Assembly (NCBI RefSeq): GCF_001640805.2
Contig: NC_066850.1
Location: forward strand, 17,419,036 to 17,483,035
Source of the DNA: Lates calcarifer
Lineage: Eukaryota > Chordata > Actinopteri > Centropomidae
Length of the DNA: 64,000 nt
Direction: 5' to 3'
Made by a program: the position numbers and the translations under genes. Below, piece by piece: positions 1 through 13,760 of the stretch. How positions within the stretch are numbered: position 1 is the first letter of the stretch; each line of letters starts with the position of its first letter. The notes beneath the pieces were generated by a model that did no database searches, was not told the DNA's origin, and saw only the letters and a list, made by a program, of their open reading frames with translations.

Positions 1-1457
1 TAGTGTTTTTGTTGGCTGTTGGCTGGGAAAAGCCATTAGAGACCAATAACTTGTAGATATGGCATGTTTTGAGATGAATGTGAAAAAATCTCAATCTGTT
101 GTTTTAACAGTATATTTAACATTATTACTAACAATTTCCTAAAGCGTACAGTGAGTTTCTGGTTGATGTCTTTGGGGTCTTTTTTTGAATCAATAATTGG
201 ATAATTAGATTTTTGTATTTAATATTAGTTTGGGCATGGTGGAAAACATTCTGCTGATTTAACACTAAGTCAAAGTCACTTTAACCAAAAATGTAGTTTT
301 GAACTTACTTTGACATTAACTTGATGTAATTTTCTATAGCCTAGGTTTAGTGTTAGTTGGAATAGCTGTTAATTATGCAATGCTAACTTTCATAGCTTCT
401 TGTTTTTAGCCACCAGCTATCGACTGAATTAACAATGTTTGGAGGCTAAAAAATGTAATTGGAATTTGGCTGTTTTCCTGTTGATGTTTGAACTTGCCCT
501 GGAGACCAACATTATGCTAATGAAGACAGTGCTGAAGAGTAAAAAAACACCACTGCTCTTTTTAGTTTTGCATTACAGCTAGCATGAATCTAAATTTTGC
601 TCCTGGCTAGCTAGCAGAAGGTGAAACCTCCTAACCAAACCTTTAGCTAAGCCTATTAACACAAATATGCCTGACTATTTTATCCTAAGACAATAGCCTC
701 AAAATAATTTTCATGCTAAACTGGCTTGTTATGGGGAGAATGGTGCCATATATATATATATATTTTTTGTTCCCACTTCACACCCCAGAGGCCAGTTCTT
801 ACTGTATGTAACTTCAGTGAATCAGTACGATCTCAAGTGAGAAGTGCGCAACTGAGTGGTAGTCAATGGCGTAGTGTCTATTAGAGGCAATTGATGGTTA
901 GCTCAAACGTTATTCAATATGTAGTAGTTGGGGTTAAGCTTGTGTTTGAGAATTATTATAAAAAATTCAGGTATAATCTTAACAAGACACTGCTTGTTGC
1001 CAGTGATGGTGCTTTGGCCCTTTTTAATGGAGCTAATGTTAACAGCATGCTTTGCCTTTTAAAAGACAAGTTGGGACAGATAAATCAAACACAAGGCAAC
1101 ATGCTAACTGGTGGGCTTTAGAAGCATTGGTAGGCATATTTTTGAACTTGTGGATGAGTGAGGCTAGCTGTTTCCAATCTTTATGCTAATCTAATTGATG
1201 CTAGGCTCTAGCTTCATAGCTCATGCACAGACATGATCATGATCAAGACCCCCACCCCCAAATCCTGAAGTAGTAAGCGGTATGGGTAATGGATGAATGG
1301 GCGTCATACCTGCCCTAGATTCTACAAACCAATAACTACTGTTTTTACTTAATTTCACTGCTGGATGCAATGACAAGCTAGAATTTGAATAGGCCTCAAC
1401 CTTGATATTTCAGTGCCATATTTTCAATCTGCTCTTTGAATCACCCTGCTCCTGCAG
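1..1457 (+). other. caprin2: caprin2 intron, 5' part of gene outside window
   Basis: No exon with flanking splice sites and an open frame was found here. The sequence is AT-rich and contains a short (TA)n run near 749-763. A tail-like stretch near 1270-1300 resembles the end of fish interspersed repeats. The first recognisable caprin2 exon begins at 1458 in mid-protein, so the start codon and N-terminal exons must lie upstream of the window. Confidence 0.7.
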
Positions 1458-4400
1458 CTGCTGAGAGCCCAGAAGAAGGCAGTGAAAAAGGACCAGGTGG
1501 CGAAGGTGGAGGTGGAGAGGAGGCGTCTGAGCACGGTGCTCCAGGTACAGCATCTCCTCCACAGCCTGCAGCAGGAGCACATCAGGAGAGACGTGCTAGT
1601 CGGGCACAACCAGGCACCCCACATCCCAGCCCAACAGCTGCACAGCTTGAATCAGCTCGCCACGCTGCTGGGGGTCAAGAGGGACAACAGACTGAGGTGA
1701 GTGTCATCTGTGGTGTTGCATTGGACAAGGCTGGACGAATAACTAAATCAACAAGTGTAAAGCCTTGCATCTGTATTGGTTAGTGGGGTTATCTACATGT
1801 TAAGCACATTTAGGGAAAGTTCCACACAAAGTTCCAAAGCTTCCACTTGTTTTCCAGGTCATCATAAAATCCTAACCCTCAGAACAGTGGTGGTAAGCCA
1901 TCTTACTTGGCCCAGGCTACACTGAGGGGGAAAAAAAATCAACTAAGATTTTAGTGGAAGGATAATGTTTGTATAGATACAAGACTAGTCCATCAAACTG
2001 GTATTGTCCTTCAACCTCCACCCTATACTGGAAGTGGGGATGTGTTTCATCGTGTAGACTGACATTCATTGCTTGTGAACACCTTTTTATTGTATCAGAC
2101 ATCTTACCAGTTTATAAAACCTAATGTACAGTGTGACAGGACTGACAGAGCTGGAAGAAAATGTGAGAATTTCTCTTCCAGCAGACAGTTATGTATCACA
2201 GTTCCTCCATGCAATGATGGGATCAGTTGGTTACGTTACTGTTGTAGTAGTCACGGCAACTGCTGAATGTGCTGGTATTTGTGTGCTAATACAGTATTCT
2301 GTCATAATGTGGAGCCTTATGCTAGCCAGGTTTGCATGGCATAGGCTTTTTATTATAACAATACATGAGCATGTAATATATGACATACATGAGCTCCCAG
2401 ACCAACACAGAAATAATGTTGATAACATGCATCAGTGTACTGATAATTTAGCATCTGTGACCCATAGAAACAGCTGCTGCGACACAGTTGGTTAGTTGGG
2501 TTAACTGTAAGCTAGCTAATGCTTTGTGCCAAAAATTGTCTTTTTGGTTTTTCTTTTTGATAGTTATGTCAGACTAGCAACCAGAAAGGCAAACTTAGCA
2601 GGTTTTTTTTTTAAAGTATGAACTGTGATGACATCAGTGGGTGTCGTATTCTAGAGGCCAGAGAGAGGATGGCAAAGGCAACATGGGAGAGGGCCTTGAA
2701 TCATAGGGAAAAAAGTGTATCTAGCCTATATAACAGTACAAACTCACAGGTTATCAGTGTGATCCATCGTTGTGACTTGTTCAATGCCCTCCCATCAATA
2801 ACACGTCCTTGATTACAGTGATTCTGCTCAAAAACTGATGGAAATGCAGGCTGGTTCACTATATAGCACCAGGGTTCCGGGAATCCTGAATGGAACCAGT
2901 CTAAGAACCAGAACTAATTAGGTGGAAAATGGCTATCTGCATCACTGTCACACTCTGTCTTTGAATATGAACTGCTGCTGGCTAATTTACAGTAGATATA
3001 AAGTTTGACTGCTTCTTTACATAAAATGTGCATAATGTCTCCAGTGAGTTGATGAGGGATTTTATGAGTACAGTGACTCAGCACTTACATCACAGGGTGC
3101 TGATATTTCTGGAAACCCAGGAAACGACTACTTTTTTAAGCATAATTTGCCATATTTTTGATTCTTCTGATGGCAAGTTTTTGTTTGTAGAAAAAAAAAA
3201 AAGATCCCTGTGAAAACTCACCCAGTCTGTATTTAGTTTGTTTATGCGTTTTGACTTCCTCGGTTAGAACTGTGTGGACACTGCTGTCAGATTTCGGTCT
3301 GTCTCATGCTTTTAGATTGCATTCACACTTGTGGTTAAGTAAGATGAATGACGTACATCCAGATGAAAGGGTGATGGAAGGGTTAACTGCGTATCTAAGC
3401 AGAGTCCAGTGTGTGACAAAGCAAAAACATATGTGACAAAAATTAAAAAAATAGCATAATGAAAACCTGAAGCAGTACAACACTGTGTACACAGAGGGCA
3501 TGGTGTGAGCAGCAGCTCTAGTGCTCCCTGTGCCTACACAGGAGGCGTTCAGGCACAGTGAGTGTAGGTCACCTGTGCTTTGGAAGCATTAAGAGACCCA
3601 ATACACAGTCACTGTTGGTGCTGGAAAATAGACTTGAAGTGTAAAATAGACTTCCAGCCACATTTACAGGCATACAGTGAGTAAAACACAAGCTGTTATG
3701 CAGCCTGTGTAGACAGCTGGACTGATTTAATAGGAACATATCTGTTCCATCAGATGCACTAAAACGCTCTCTCTGGAGGCACACTGTGTGAGTTGAACTA
3801 AAACTACCATTTAACACAGGTTTAGTGGAGCCTCAGCAGCGTCGAGCTTTAGAGCACAGAGCTCCTTGTCACACCATCGACTCTGAGCTCCTTGGTGATG
3901 TCTCTTCTGTCTTCTCTTCGCTGTGTGTTGCAGTTTATCAGAGCAGATGGAGCAGGCGGCTCTGGTGTACTTGGACCTGCTGGAGGGGAAAGACAAGCCA
4001 GTGGCTGGATCAACGTGTGAGTGTACTGTATAAGCTGTAAAGAGATGTCTGGGACCTTTTAAAACCATTCAAATCCTCTTGCTAGCATAAGTTCATTAAA
4101 AGAAGATGGTGGGGTTGGATGTTGATTGTGATTGTTAAAAGTGAATGTGTGGAGATGAAAGTTTGGAATAACACTTGGAATATAAACAACTTTATTGTTA
4201 GGATTCCGTTTGGCTTTTTTTTTATCATGTCTATTTCCCTCTGTGCCAGAAATCCCAACTCAAGACTTTAAAGTATGACATTAATGATTCAGTTTTAGTG
4301 TAGTTGAGCAGTCAACTGGAGACTGAGAAAAATGTTACCCAAATACATCCTCAGACCAGGGTCTCGAATATGAAGTTACATTACTGTATCACAAATGCTC

Positions 4401-7400
4401 TTCCCAGGTTATTTATCTAAATGCTGTAATTAAATGCCTGGATGATGGTTCAGTGCATATATTTGACTGTGTATGGACTGAACAAACAAGATTTTGTTGT
4501 TGTTGTTGTTGCTGTTTATACCACATGGAATCAAAAATATTAGTTAATTTGCATATGCCACTATGTTGATCTGACTCTTGTTTTTAAACACCATACCTTA
4601 TGGACCTCCAGATTCATTCAGCTATGATGAACATTTAATGAATTTCCATTTTTGTTCCCGTTGATGGTGGTTGATGGTGAACTGTAGCACCAAGCTCCTT
4701 AGCTGAGGCTCAGCTGCTATTCAAAACTGGAATGTTACGTTAGAATGAAAAATACTGTTGTCATTGGTGTACAGTTAAACTGCCTAAACTTACTAAAAGA
4801 TAATCCACCACCTCCAACTAATCAGAATACCGAATTTTCAGTGGCCATGTTATAAGATGAAGTGTGCTATCAGTCCTGTATTGTTTAGAAAGAGGATCTG
4901 TGAGAATATGAAAAACTGAAATCCATGCTGAACGTCAAATAGTCATAAAGTCAAGCTAATGAAGTTGTGTGTTTTGAAGAACTGAGCTCTTTAACTTGGC
5001 TTTCTGTGTCATTTTGTCCTTTTCAGTTAAGTTGTTGAAAGAGGAGCTCACCAGACTTTTAAACTGCAAGTACTTCAGTTGTCTTCCGCCTCCACCCAAC
5101 AAGACTCCAGAGCTGTTACTGAGCTCGACCAGCCACAGCAGTAAGTACATCACGCATGCACTAATGACCTGAGTGTGAGTCATTAAACATTGTAAGTATT
5201 AAGCGTAATTTACCACTGTCACTACTGCATACATTGTCTGGAAATGGTGAATCAGACTCTCAATATTTCTTTCTTCTGACAGCCATATCAAAGTCAAACC
5301 CAAATGAAGTTTCGAAGAAAGAGGTAAGAGCAATGTTTTTTGTTTTTTTTTTTGAAGTTGTGCTTGTGTGACTGTAAGCATGCTTCAGGATTCACTGATG
5401 CTCTATTGGTGATATGGCAGTTTTTCAACAGACTGTACCTGACTGACATGGAGACCCCTCCTGCTCAGAGCTGGAAGGAGGACTTCCAGGCCATGAGAGA
5501 GCGGGAACCCCCTGACTGCTGGGATATGGAGTTCCCAGACAGACCCACCTCACCCCATACTGCAGTCCACAAACCATGGAGGGGAGCCGCCACTTTGATC
5601 CCCAAAGTCCCAGCCGCTACCAAGAAACAGTCTGCTGACTGCAAACAGGTGAGGTATCATCAGACCCAATGTGCCTGACCGTTCAAGGAGTTATGTGTTA
5701 GTCTCATGTCTGAATAAGCACCAGAGTCAGTATGGTACAACACAGTCTGAAGTGAATCTGTCAGATCATTGTACAGGCTGGTAAAACATGCAGAGCGAGA
5801 GAGAAACTCCTGCCTGTTACCTGCCTTCAGAGATGAATGTGTATGAATGTATTCTGTTTTCATCACTTCTGCACAAAGGAAAACCGTTCAAAGAGGCACT
5901 GCTCACTGAAGCATGTTTTTCAGCTGTAAGCTAAATGATTTGACTGCACTGTGATGAATCAACCAAAATGATCAAAATCAGTATTTCAGGGGATGGAAAA
6001 TGGGCTCAATAAGCCATCTACTGTTTTAAGTCATCCTGAACCTTGCAAGGTCAATGTTGACAGTCAGCTGACTTATTAGTGTCATGCAAAAAAAAGAATA
6101 TTCCAGCCCTCTAATCAGAGGTTAGTGGCCCATCACTTGTCCTTGAGTGAGAGTTTTTGAAACCACACTCTTTGGAGTTTATAGTTTTCTGCTGACGCTC
6201 TATACTTACAATACAATAGTTCAGACTTGTGCTTTTTGATGGCTGTAGCGCTGGACTGCATTCTTTCCTTTCAGACTGCCCACTTGTAAGCATTTCTCAG
6301 AATTAAAGTGTTTGATGGACTAGCTGATATTAAGTTTATAAAACTTTATCAGCAGCTACAAAAAAGGCATTATGTATTTATGATAAACGATAATGATATT
6401 TACATCTGATGTTCAGATTTCTAAGCTTTCAGATATGAATAGCTCTGTAAAGAGAGCTTGATTACTTGTGTAAGGACTTAACATGTTTTTGGACACAGTT
6501 ATTTCCTTTTTAAACTGATCTAATGAGCTGGTGTGTTTTTTGTAAGGCCGTCGTATTGTTCAGCAATGGTGTCCACACAATAATCAATATGTGATATTCT
6601 CCCCAGAGAAAAGAGAGGAAAGCCAAAGGGGAACCAAACTCTAAGTTGGTGAGTACAAAACTGTTGGTTTAATATGTACAGACATCTCTGACTGTAAGCA
6701 GTTTGCATATTTATCCTCCTTGTGATTCTCAACAGGCAGTTCACATGGACATGCCTGTGGAGGTTTTCAACTCTCCATCTACCTTACCCAAAGACCCCAT
6801 CCTGAGAAAGCAGCACCTGGAGGACCTCATGACAAAGATCCACGGCTCCTTCAGTTTCATGCAGGTGGAATTTGGCTGTTTGCAAACCAACAAATTTATT
6901 TAATATCAAACTTTTCTTCTTTACCAGCCAGTGCAGGATGAAACTCTGATTTGTAAATGTTAAGTCCTCTGTACCAGTAATGAGATAATTATTAATTAAA
7001 ATGAATCTGTCCTCTTTAGGACTCTCTTCTTGATGGTGAGAGCTCCCCCACTGATGGTCACTCTGGACTGAAGAGACGACCATCTGGATCTCCCTCTCCT
7101 CTGGGTAACTCGGAAGCTCTGCAGTTTGACAAAACAATCCCGACTGAAGCTCCACGTGCTAGCTTAGCTTTTTCTCTAGCTTCTGTATTATATGGTGAAT
7201 GTAGCTTGCTACATCATGGAAATGGTGTCTTTAACATTAATCTGCATAACAACTGAGGAATGATGGTTGGGATTGTTATGTGAAACTGGTTGTTTCACAG
7301 TGACATGTGCAGACCTACATCAAGCTTGTATAACATTCTGTCAGAGGCAGTTGTCTGTGCCTTCATCTCCTCTTGCCTTAATTGAAGGTTTGTCAGAACC

Positions 7401-10400
7401 TTGTTGCTGCAAACTGTGAAAACTTACTTTTAAAGCTCTCTGTGGTTGGCTGTTATTACCTTTAACATCTTATCAAAACTATAATTGTGTTTTTCATGTG
7501 TAATTTACAATTTGAGTCTTGGCATTTAGTTTGTTTTCAAAGTAAAAGCTCAGATTTTTGTGTGTAATTTCTCGACCCTTCCTTTTTTTTTTTTTTCCCC
7601 CTCAACTAACCAGCTGAGACAGACTTGAGAAGCCCAGTTGATGTCCTGCCCAAAGCAATGCATGTAAGCATTTTTTTTCTATCTGTGATAAGTCAATTGT
7701 GACTGAAATGGAAATCACTTGGACTTGTCATCACTTCACCCTCACCCTCCCTCCCCCCCTACTCAGTCCACCCCACTGCCTACCAGGCTCATGGAGCGCA
7801 AAGCCAGTCTGACCAGCGGGGATCAGTGCCTGGAGACCTGTGACCTGGAGCTTTCCTCAAAGGACCTACCTCATGTAAGACGTAGCACATTGGCTGCGAG
7901 ATGCAACATATTTTAAAATCCCGCAGCTTCAACTGGCTGTCAAAGTTGCCCCCTCTCTGCAGGAGCCACTGCAGCTGGCTGATAGAAAGGCATTTCCCTC
8001 ACCGCCGCTGTACCGCAGGGAGTCGACCATCTCGGTCAACCTGGAGGAGAAGAGCCGTCCTCGTGTAAATGAACATTCTCCGCCATGTCAACAGACAAAG
8101 CACATTTATTTCCATGAAATGTTGTAGATTTGCTTTTCCCTCCCAATACCTTCAACCTCTCTTGGGTTTTTTTTTTTTTTTTTTTTTTTTTTTTCCCTCC
8201 CCACAGACGCCGGTGACTGAGTCAGGGAAGCAGTCCCCGTGTAATGGGGTGGGATCTTGCACCTCAACCCCCCCCCAGGGACAGTCTTTCTCCACACCCC
8301 CCACCAGGAGAACTCTCACCTCTGCACAGTTTCAGAACATCCAGTCAGTAAGTCTTGACAGAACTATGCATCAATCTTTTGAGTTTTATGCCTGTAAGGC
8401 CCAAAGGGTTTGACTCCTACTTACAGCAAGTCACCAATGAATTCTCCTCTCCCCATTCACTCCTGATATTGAATGTGTATCTGGAAATGTTACGTTCAGT
8501 TCATGTATACCTGGTAACCTGTCCCTGGGAAGTCTTTGAGGCAATGCTGCTCTCCATTCATGTTAAACCAGTTAAATTTGTAAACGCACCTCTCTCTCTC
8601 TGCTTCAGCCATCCATCTGCTTTTTCCAAAATGGCTTCCAGAGTGTGTATATACTGAAACACTAGCTTGGTGTTCCAGTGTTTACAGGGTTCAACAGCTT
8701 TAAAATTAGGACTCAAGCCAGCTCAATGAGGTTGAAGGAAATGTGTACCACAGTGACAGTAAGGTTAAGACAACGTTTGGTCACCTCAGTCTCTGTGTTC
8801 AAACACTTTAAATGATAGTACAGCTGAATACACAGTTGCATTGTTGCCACTCAACCTGGATTGATGCAGATTTTATCAACAGCACAGCAGCTTGGGAATG
8901 ACTGCCGATTAAGATTAAATGTTTATGGTCTGTCATTAAATAACTATTTCATATTCATTTAGATGTCTAACAAACAGAAGAATGTATATAAATGAGAACA
9001 CCTATAAGGTGAACTCAGCTGTGTTAAGACACACTGTAGGTGACCATAGAGAGCAGGAGACTGAACAGAGGTGTAATGGGCTGTCTCTTGGCAGACTAAC
9101 TGGCTGTAGCCTGGTTACAGATGAGGGCTCTGTTGCTGCTAAGTTGAGGAAATCTTCTATAGTGACATTTGCTGTAATGACGCATTTTAAGCGCTGGTAT
9201 GGCTGATAATGCAGCACAGCTTTCCCCCTGACCATGCAATAATCAGCTGCACTGTCTGTCCAACTCCTTACCAGATGCTGGCCATGATGCCATTTAAAAA
9301 AAAAAACAAAAAAAAAAACATTACCATACCATGCAGATCAGATTTACTATACTGTCTCTAGATGTGGTCATTAATCTGTTTTTACTCCATCAGAGACAGA
9401 TGCATGTTAATACCACTTATAAACAGGGTCTTCTGGCAGTTGGCTGGTCTACTCTTTTTAGGTTATGAACTTGCCTATTTGCTTCTTGTGTTTTGTGAGA
9501 CTGCAAACTTGGGTCCAGAAATGAATGCACTCAAGGACACATTAACCCTCTCTGTCATGCATCAGTCTCACATCTGGATTAAATCTAGATGTATTTTAAA
9601 ATGCTTTATCATACTGGATATATTCAGCCACATTTATAAGGGTCTGTTGCACAGGTAACAAAACTTATTGTATCCATCTTGGTTTCTCTGGTCTACATGC
9701 AAGATATGATTAACTGAGTGGTGGTGGTGATGTACCTGAAGCTGTTTGCTAGTGGTTAAGAATTGGAAGTATAATAACTTATGCCAACACAGGGGTGAGT
9801 TTCAGTTGAATTTCAGTCAGATTCTAATACTACTACCTTGTTGCATTTACACTTCTATCATTTGATACCTGATAGCTATTTGATGATCTGATCTGTTTTG
9901 TTGGTGCCATCTCAATGTAAATGCCAGTGCTTTCAGTCATCCAGAATGTTAAGTTTTACTAGAATCAGTGTGGCCAGCCTCCTCAGAACTGAACAGAAGA
10001 CAAGTCCATACCTGAGAGGACAAGCTACATGGCCATTGTGGTACTTGTGCAGGTGTCTTTAACCCAACAGAACAGATCAAATGTGAGCACAGAAGTGTAA
10101 TTGAATGACCCACCACTCAAACAAGACACCTTCTGGACACAATCTGAACCGTGATATCTAGATCTGAATAGGGACTTGCATAGTTTCATCAACCCACTTT
10201 GATGTCTATCTTCTCGTCGTAGGTCTTCAAGGTGAATACGTCCTTACCCCAGAATGGGGAACTGAACTACAAACCAGACTCCACAGTTTTCTCTGAGCCC
10301 AGGTACAGTACTGCCAGTACCCAAACACCACCTGAGTTTGCTCCCTCAGAAGACGAACCACAGCCTGGTATGTTGAACAAATTTGTGTTCCTAAACTGTC

Positions 10401-13037
10401 AACCCACGAGGGTTGGATGGTCAGCCGTCAATAGTCTGAGACCCATTTTGTGCTGCATCATCTCTAGTGTACCAGTCAGATTATACGGTGGGGAGTGGTG
10501 GGCAGATATTCCTTTCCCCTGGCCAGTCAGGCGGAAGCATGGCCCGACCTGGCCAGTCGTACTACACCAGAGGATCTGTGAGAGGTATGGCACGTGGCGG
10601 CAAGGGACTGGCACAAACCTTTCGCTCTTCTGGTTGGCATCGAGGTACCTATCCTCAGCTTTCCTGTTTCTTTTTGGGTTTTCACCACTCCTTGCATTTC
10701 TCTCCTGTTTTGTTAGACACCCGTTCCGGATCAAGTGTTGCAGGGTAGTCTGTCACATCCTGGCTGAAGTGTACTGCTGGACAGCATCTTGGGCTGAAAT
10801 GAATCTTTAGTGAGTTAGTTCTGAGGCCTAACACTGATTTCTGTCCCTCAGGAGGATCCTACATCCCCCAGACTCATCTCAGGGACTCTGGCCCTCTCCT
10901 CTATGCTGCTAGAGTAAGTAAATCCTTGATCACAACTACACTGTGTGTAGTGGCCTTATAGGCTTTGTGGCTTAGTACTCTTAACTAGCATATGTCAGTA
11001 GTATATGAAGTTGTGCAGTGAGTGTTGAGCAGTGTTGGTTTTACAACCAAATCAAGCAATTTTAGATAATTTGGCTAAATGGCTTGTTTACAACCTGTCT
11101 GACTGTTCACGTAGTTTGACCCATTGGACTTGATTGCAGCGATGTTGCCCTTATCCTAAATCTCAGCAATTGTTTTGGTCAGTACAAAGTTACCATAACT
11201 GTTACTAGTGATGGCTGAAACTATAAAAATAAAGCAGTAATTAAGTAAATTTATCCTTAATTGTGACCTCAGCTATAGCTTTTAAGACCATGCTACCAGT
11301 AAAATATTAGTGTATCATCTTGCTTAGCATGCTAGTGACAACCAAAAACTAACCGGTCATGCAGCACACAGACATGGGCATAAGCCAAGAAATGAGTGTG
11401 CTTGCACGCTGCCTTGTGTTAAAGTTCAGTGCTGTTTTGCTGCTTTGTCTGCCTGTGTTACAGTTCCTCTATGGTATTTTTATTTTTATTTTTTCAGGAC
11501 TCTGGATACCAACACAGCTTTAGACGAGGAGGAGGGAGGCATAACTCCAGTGGTAAGAACACAAGCTCCAATAATTTAGTAAATGGTGATCTTGTCAGGC
11601 AATATTGTGGTTTTAAAAAGGATTCTGCGACTTGGAAACTGCTTGGAAGTGACTGTTGGTTAAGGCGTAGTCTTAATCAGTCGCCCGTCAGTCACCATTT
11701 CATACTTGTTGTGTTATTTGACAACAGAAACAGAAGAACATGTAAATAAGAACAACTTTATTGGAGATTTGTCTGTATTAAAATACTGTACATACACAGA
11801 GAATAGGAGAGAAGTGAATCAATTAAGAGCTGAAACCAGCTGACTCTGTCTCCCTTAGACAGGGTTGCATGGAAGTGCCATGGAAATTAAGTGACTGCAT
11901 TTGCAGAGGTGGATGTTTGTAGGGATGAAGTTTAAAGAAAGTCTATATGTAACATTTTTACTGTACTGACTTTTATCAAGAGCATTTAAAGTCTAAAATT
12001 CTGTCAAATCTGTATGGCAGGGTGAAATGGCATTATTGTCTGGTGCTTGCATTACAGAAGTGTTTGGTGTTTTCAAACCTGTGATTCATTTGCTTTGGTC
12101 CAAATCTGTGGATGAGTTAATAAACTTCTTTCATTTTCCCTTAGTTTGGTTCCTTTCCACAAAAAAAGTGATCAAAAAGGCTTAAAATGAGGTGAGAACA
12201 TCCACTCTGCTCAGTGGCTATGTGTTTGGGGTGGGGCTGAGGTCAGACCTCCATTGTTCTGGCTCATCCACATCCCAGTACATTAGCTCAAATTCACAGA
12301 GTATGTCTTGTAGTTGGGTCAGATCGAGATCAGATATAGTTCCCACCGCAAACTTTCCAATCCAGACCTTCAACTGGACCAAATGAAACACCTCTACTGC
12401 ACCATAGCTGTTATTGCACCCCCACATTTTTTTTTTTTTTTGTCTTGACTTTGACTCTACAGCAGCCTGGAGTGATTCTTCCCAGGTGAGTAGCCCAGAC
12501 CGGGAGGGAGCCTTCACAATTGTGGACTCGGGGCATGGCGATTCGCTGTCGGTCTCCACGGTGGAGGTCCCGCTCACTCCCCACGCCCACCACCACACTG
12601 CCCTGCTTCCCATGCAACTCTACCCACTGTCCCAGCCTCTGCGAGTGGCCTTTACCGCCTCTCGCACTGCCAACTTCGCCCCGGGCAATCTGGACCAACC
12701 CATCGTGTTCGACCAGCTGCACAGCAACCTGGGCGAGATGTACGACACCCATATCGGCCGCTTCACCTGCCCCGTCAACGGAACCTACGTCTTCATCTTC
12801 CACATCCTGAAGCTCGCCATCAACGTGCCACTCTACATCAACCTCATGCGCAATGAGGACGTGATGGTGTCAGCGTACGCCAATGATGGAGCCCCAGACC
12901 ACGAGACGGCCAGCAACCACGCCATCCTGCCTCTCTTCCAGGGAGACCAGGTGTGGCTCCGGTTGCATCGTGGTGCCATCTATGGCAGCACCTGGAAGTA
13001 CAGCACCTTCTCGGGCTTCCTGCTGTACCAGGACTGA
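1458..13037 (+). CDS. caprin2: caprin-2 (RNA granule protein / C1q domain protein), 5'-partial
   Basis: Seventeen exons read in one frame to a stop at 13035-13037, giving 791 codons: 1458-1696, 3934-4016, 5027-5140, 5283-5323, 5421-5648, 6607-6648, 6736-6864, 7020-7104, 7614-7663, 7767-7874, 7963-8064, 8207-8347, 10223-10367, 10468-10644, 10852-10913, 11498-11552, 12463-13037. All introns are GT-AG and phases match. The first exons match the caprin HR1 block (LLRAQKKAVKK, then LLEGKDKPV). Exons 7-8 carry the HR2-like block (LEDLMTKIHGSFSFMQDSLLD). An RG-rich part follows, then a C1q domain, which caprin-1 lacks, so this is caprin-2. Known role of the family: cytoplasmic RNA-binding protein that promotes LRP5/6 phosphorylation in Wnt signalling; C1q heads trimerise. 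The N terminus is outside the window. ipo8 follows head-to-tail, as in human. Confidence 0.95.
8167..8206 (+). repeat. 28-base poly-T run in a caprin2 splice acceptor tract
   Basis: An uninterrupted run of about 28 T (8167-8194) leads into CCCTCCCCACAG just before the exon at 8207. It makes an unusually long polypyrimidine tract and will be length-variable in assemblies and individuals. Confidence 0.8.
10468..10644 (+). CDS. caprin2: caprin2 RG-rich exon with a possible alternative donor
   Basis: This exon encodes a tyrosine/RG-rich stretch (SYYTRGSVRGMARGGKG) that aligns in kind with the RGG region before the C terminus of caprin-1. Two donors leave the same phase: GAGAG|GTATGG after 10584 and CGAG|GTACCT after 10644. 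The longer form is preferred because the extra residues continue the RG/FR pattern. The short form would drop 20 codons without a frameshift. Confidence 0.75.
12463..13037 (+). CDS. caprin2: caprin2 last coding exon: C1q globular domain
   Basis: After AWSDSSQ the exon encodes a serine/histidine-rich linker and then about 130 residues of a C1q domain. Visible hallmarks are the FTASR start, FDQLHSNLGEMYD, the GRFTCPVNGTYVF core strand, and the closing STFSGFLLYQD before TGA. The whole domain sits in one exon, as is usual for C1q families. The exon is clearly more GC-rich than its surroundings. C1q heads usually trimerise and can bind extracellular or membrane partners. Confidence 0.95.
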
Positions 13038-13760
13038 ACTGCTGTCAGCCAAATGGCCATGTTCTCCCGATGTGTGGATTGTTTGCTTTGCACTGAATGG
13101 TGATTAAACTGACGTTTCAGTATTGTGGTCAGGCTGCATGCAAGTGTCCTTTTCACCATAAAAGCCCACTCATAAATTAAGGTGTGTCAGTGGCTAAACG
13201 GTATGATCTGTATTCACAGCCATCATCTTCATTTGAAATGGAGATTGTGACTACTTGACATCTACCAAATGTACCTGACTCCCCATGAATGTGTAGTTCA
13301 TGAAGGTGGTGCTCAGTGTGACTGTGATACTAGTACAACTGGCCCTCGATCACATCATCTTGCTGTAAATCATCCTGTAGCACATCAGCTGTTCAGCCCA
13401 ACAGGTCACTGATTTCAGTGAGAACTCTGATGCAATGTTATGAATTTGTGCCTTTTTTTTTTTTTGTTTGTTTTCATGACTGACCAGATGTTAAACAGCT
13501 AATGAACTGAATGAATGGCTGACTTATTGGATGAATTATAACTGACTACTATCAGCACTTTGCTTGATGCTGGGCTCCTATGCATTCAGCCTCACCTTGC
13601 TGTGTGTGAATGTGAATCCGAGGAAGGAAAGAATGTGTTCTGGGTGGTGGGTACGGTGTCAAACTGTTGAGGCCAAATTGTTGCACTAACAGACTACTGT
13701 GGAGACGTGGAAGTGGTCCCTTGATGTGCCTAACGTTAAATAAAAGATGAGCAGTGAATC
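13038..13760 (+). other. caprin2: caprin2 3' UTR with poly(A) signal
   Basis: From the stop codon the sequence runs without a further open frame to an AATAAA signal at 13739-13744, which likely ends the transcript about 15-25 bases later. A T-rich run lies near 13452-13465. Confidence 0.7.

Noticed and set aside
1436..1783. A 115-codon plus-strand frame
   Set aside because: It is a shifted frame across the caprin2 HR1 exon, which reads correctly as LLRAQKKAVKK in another frame.
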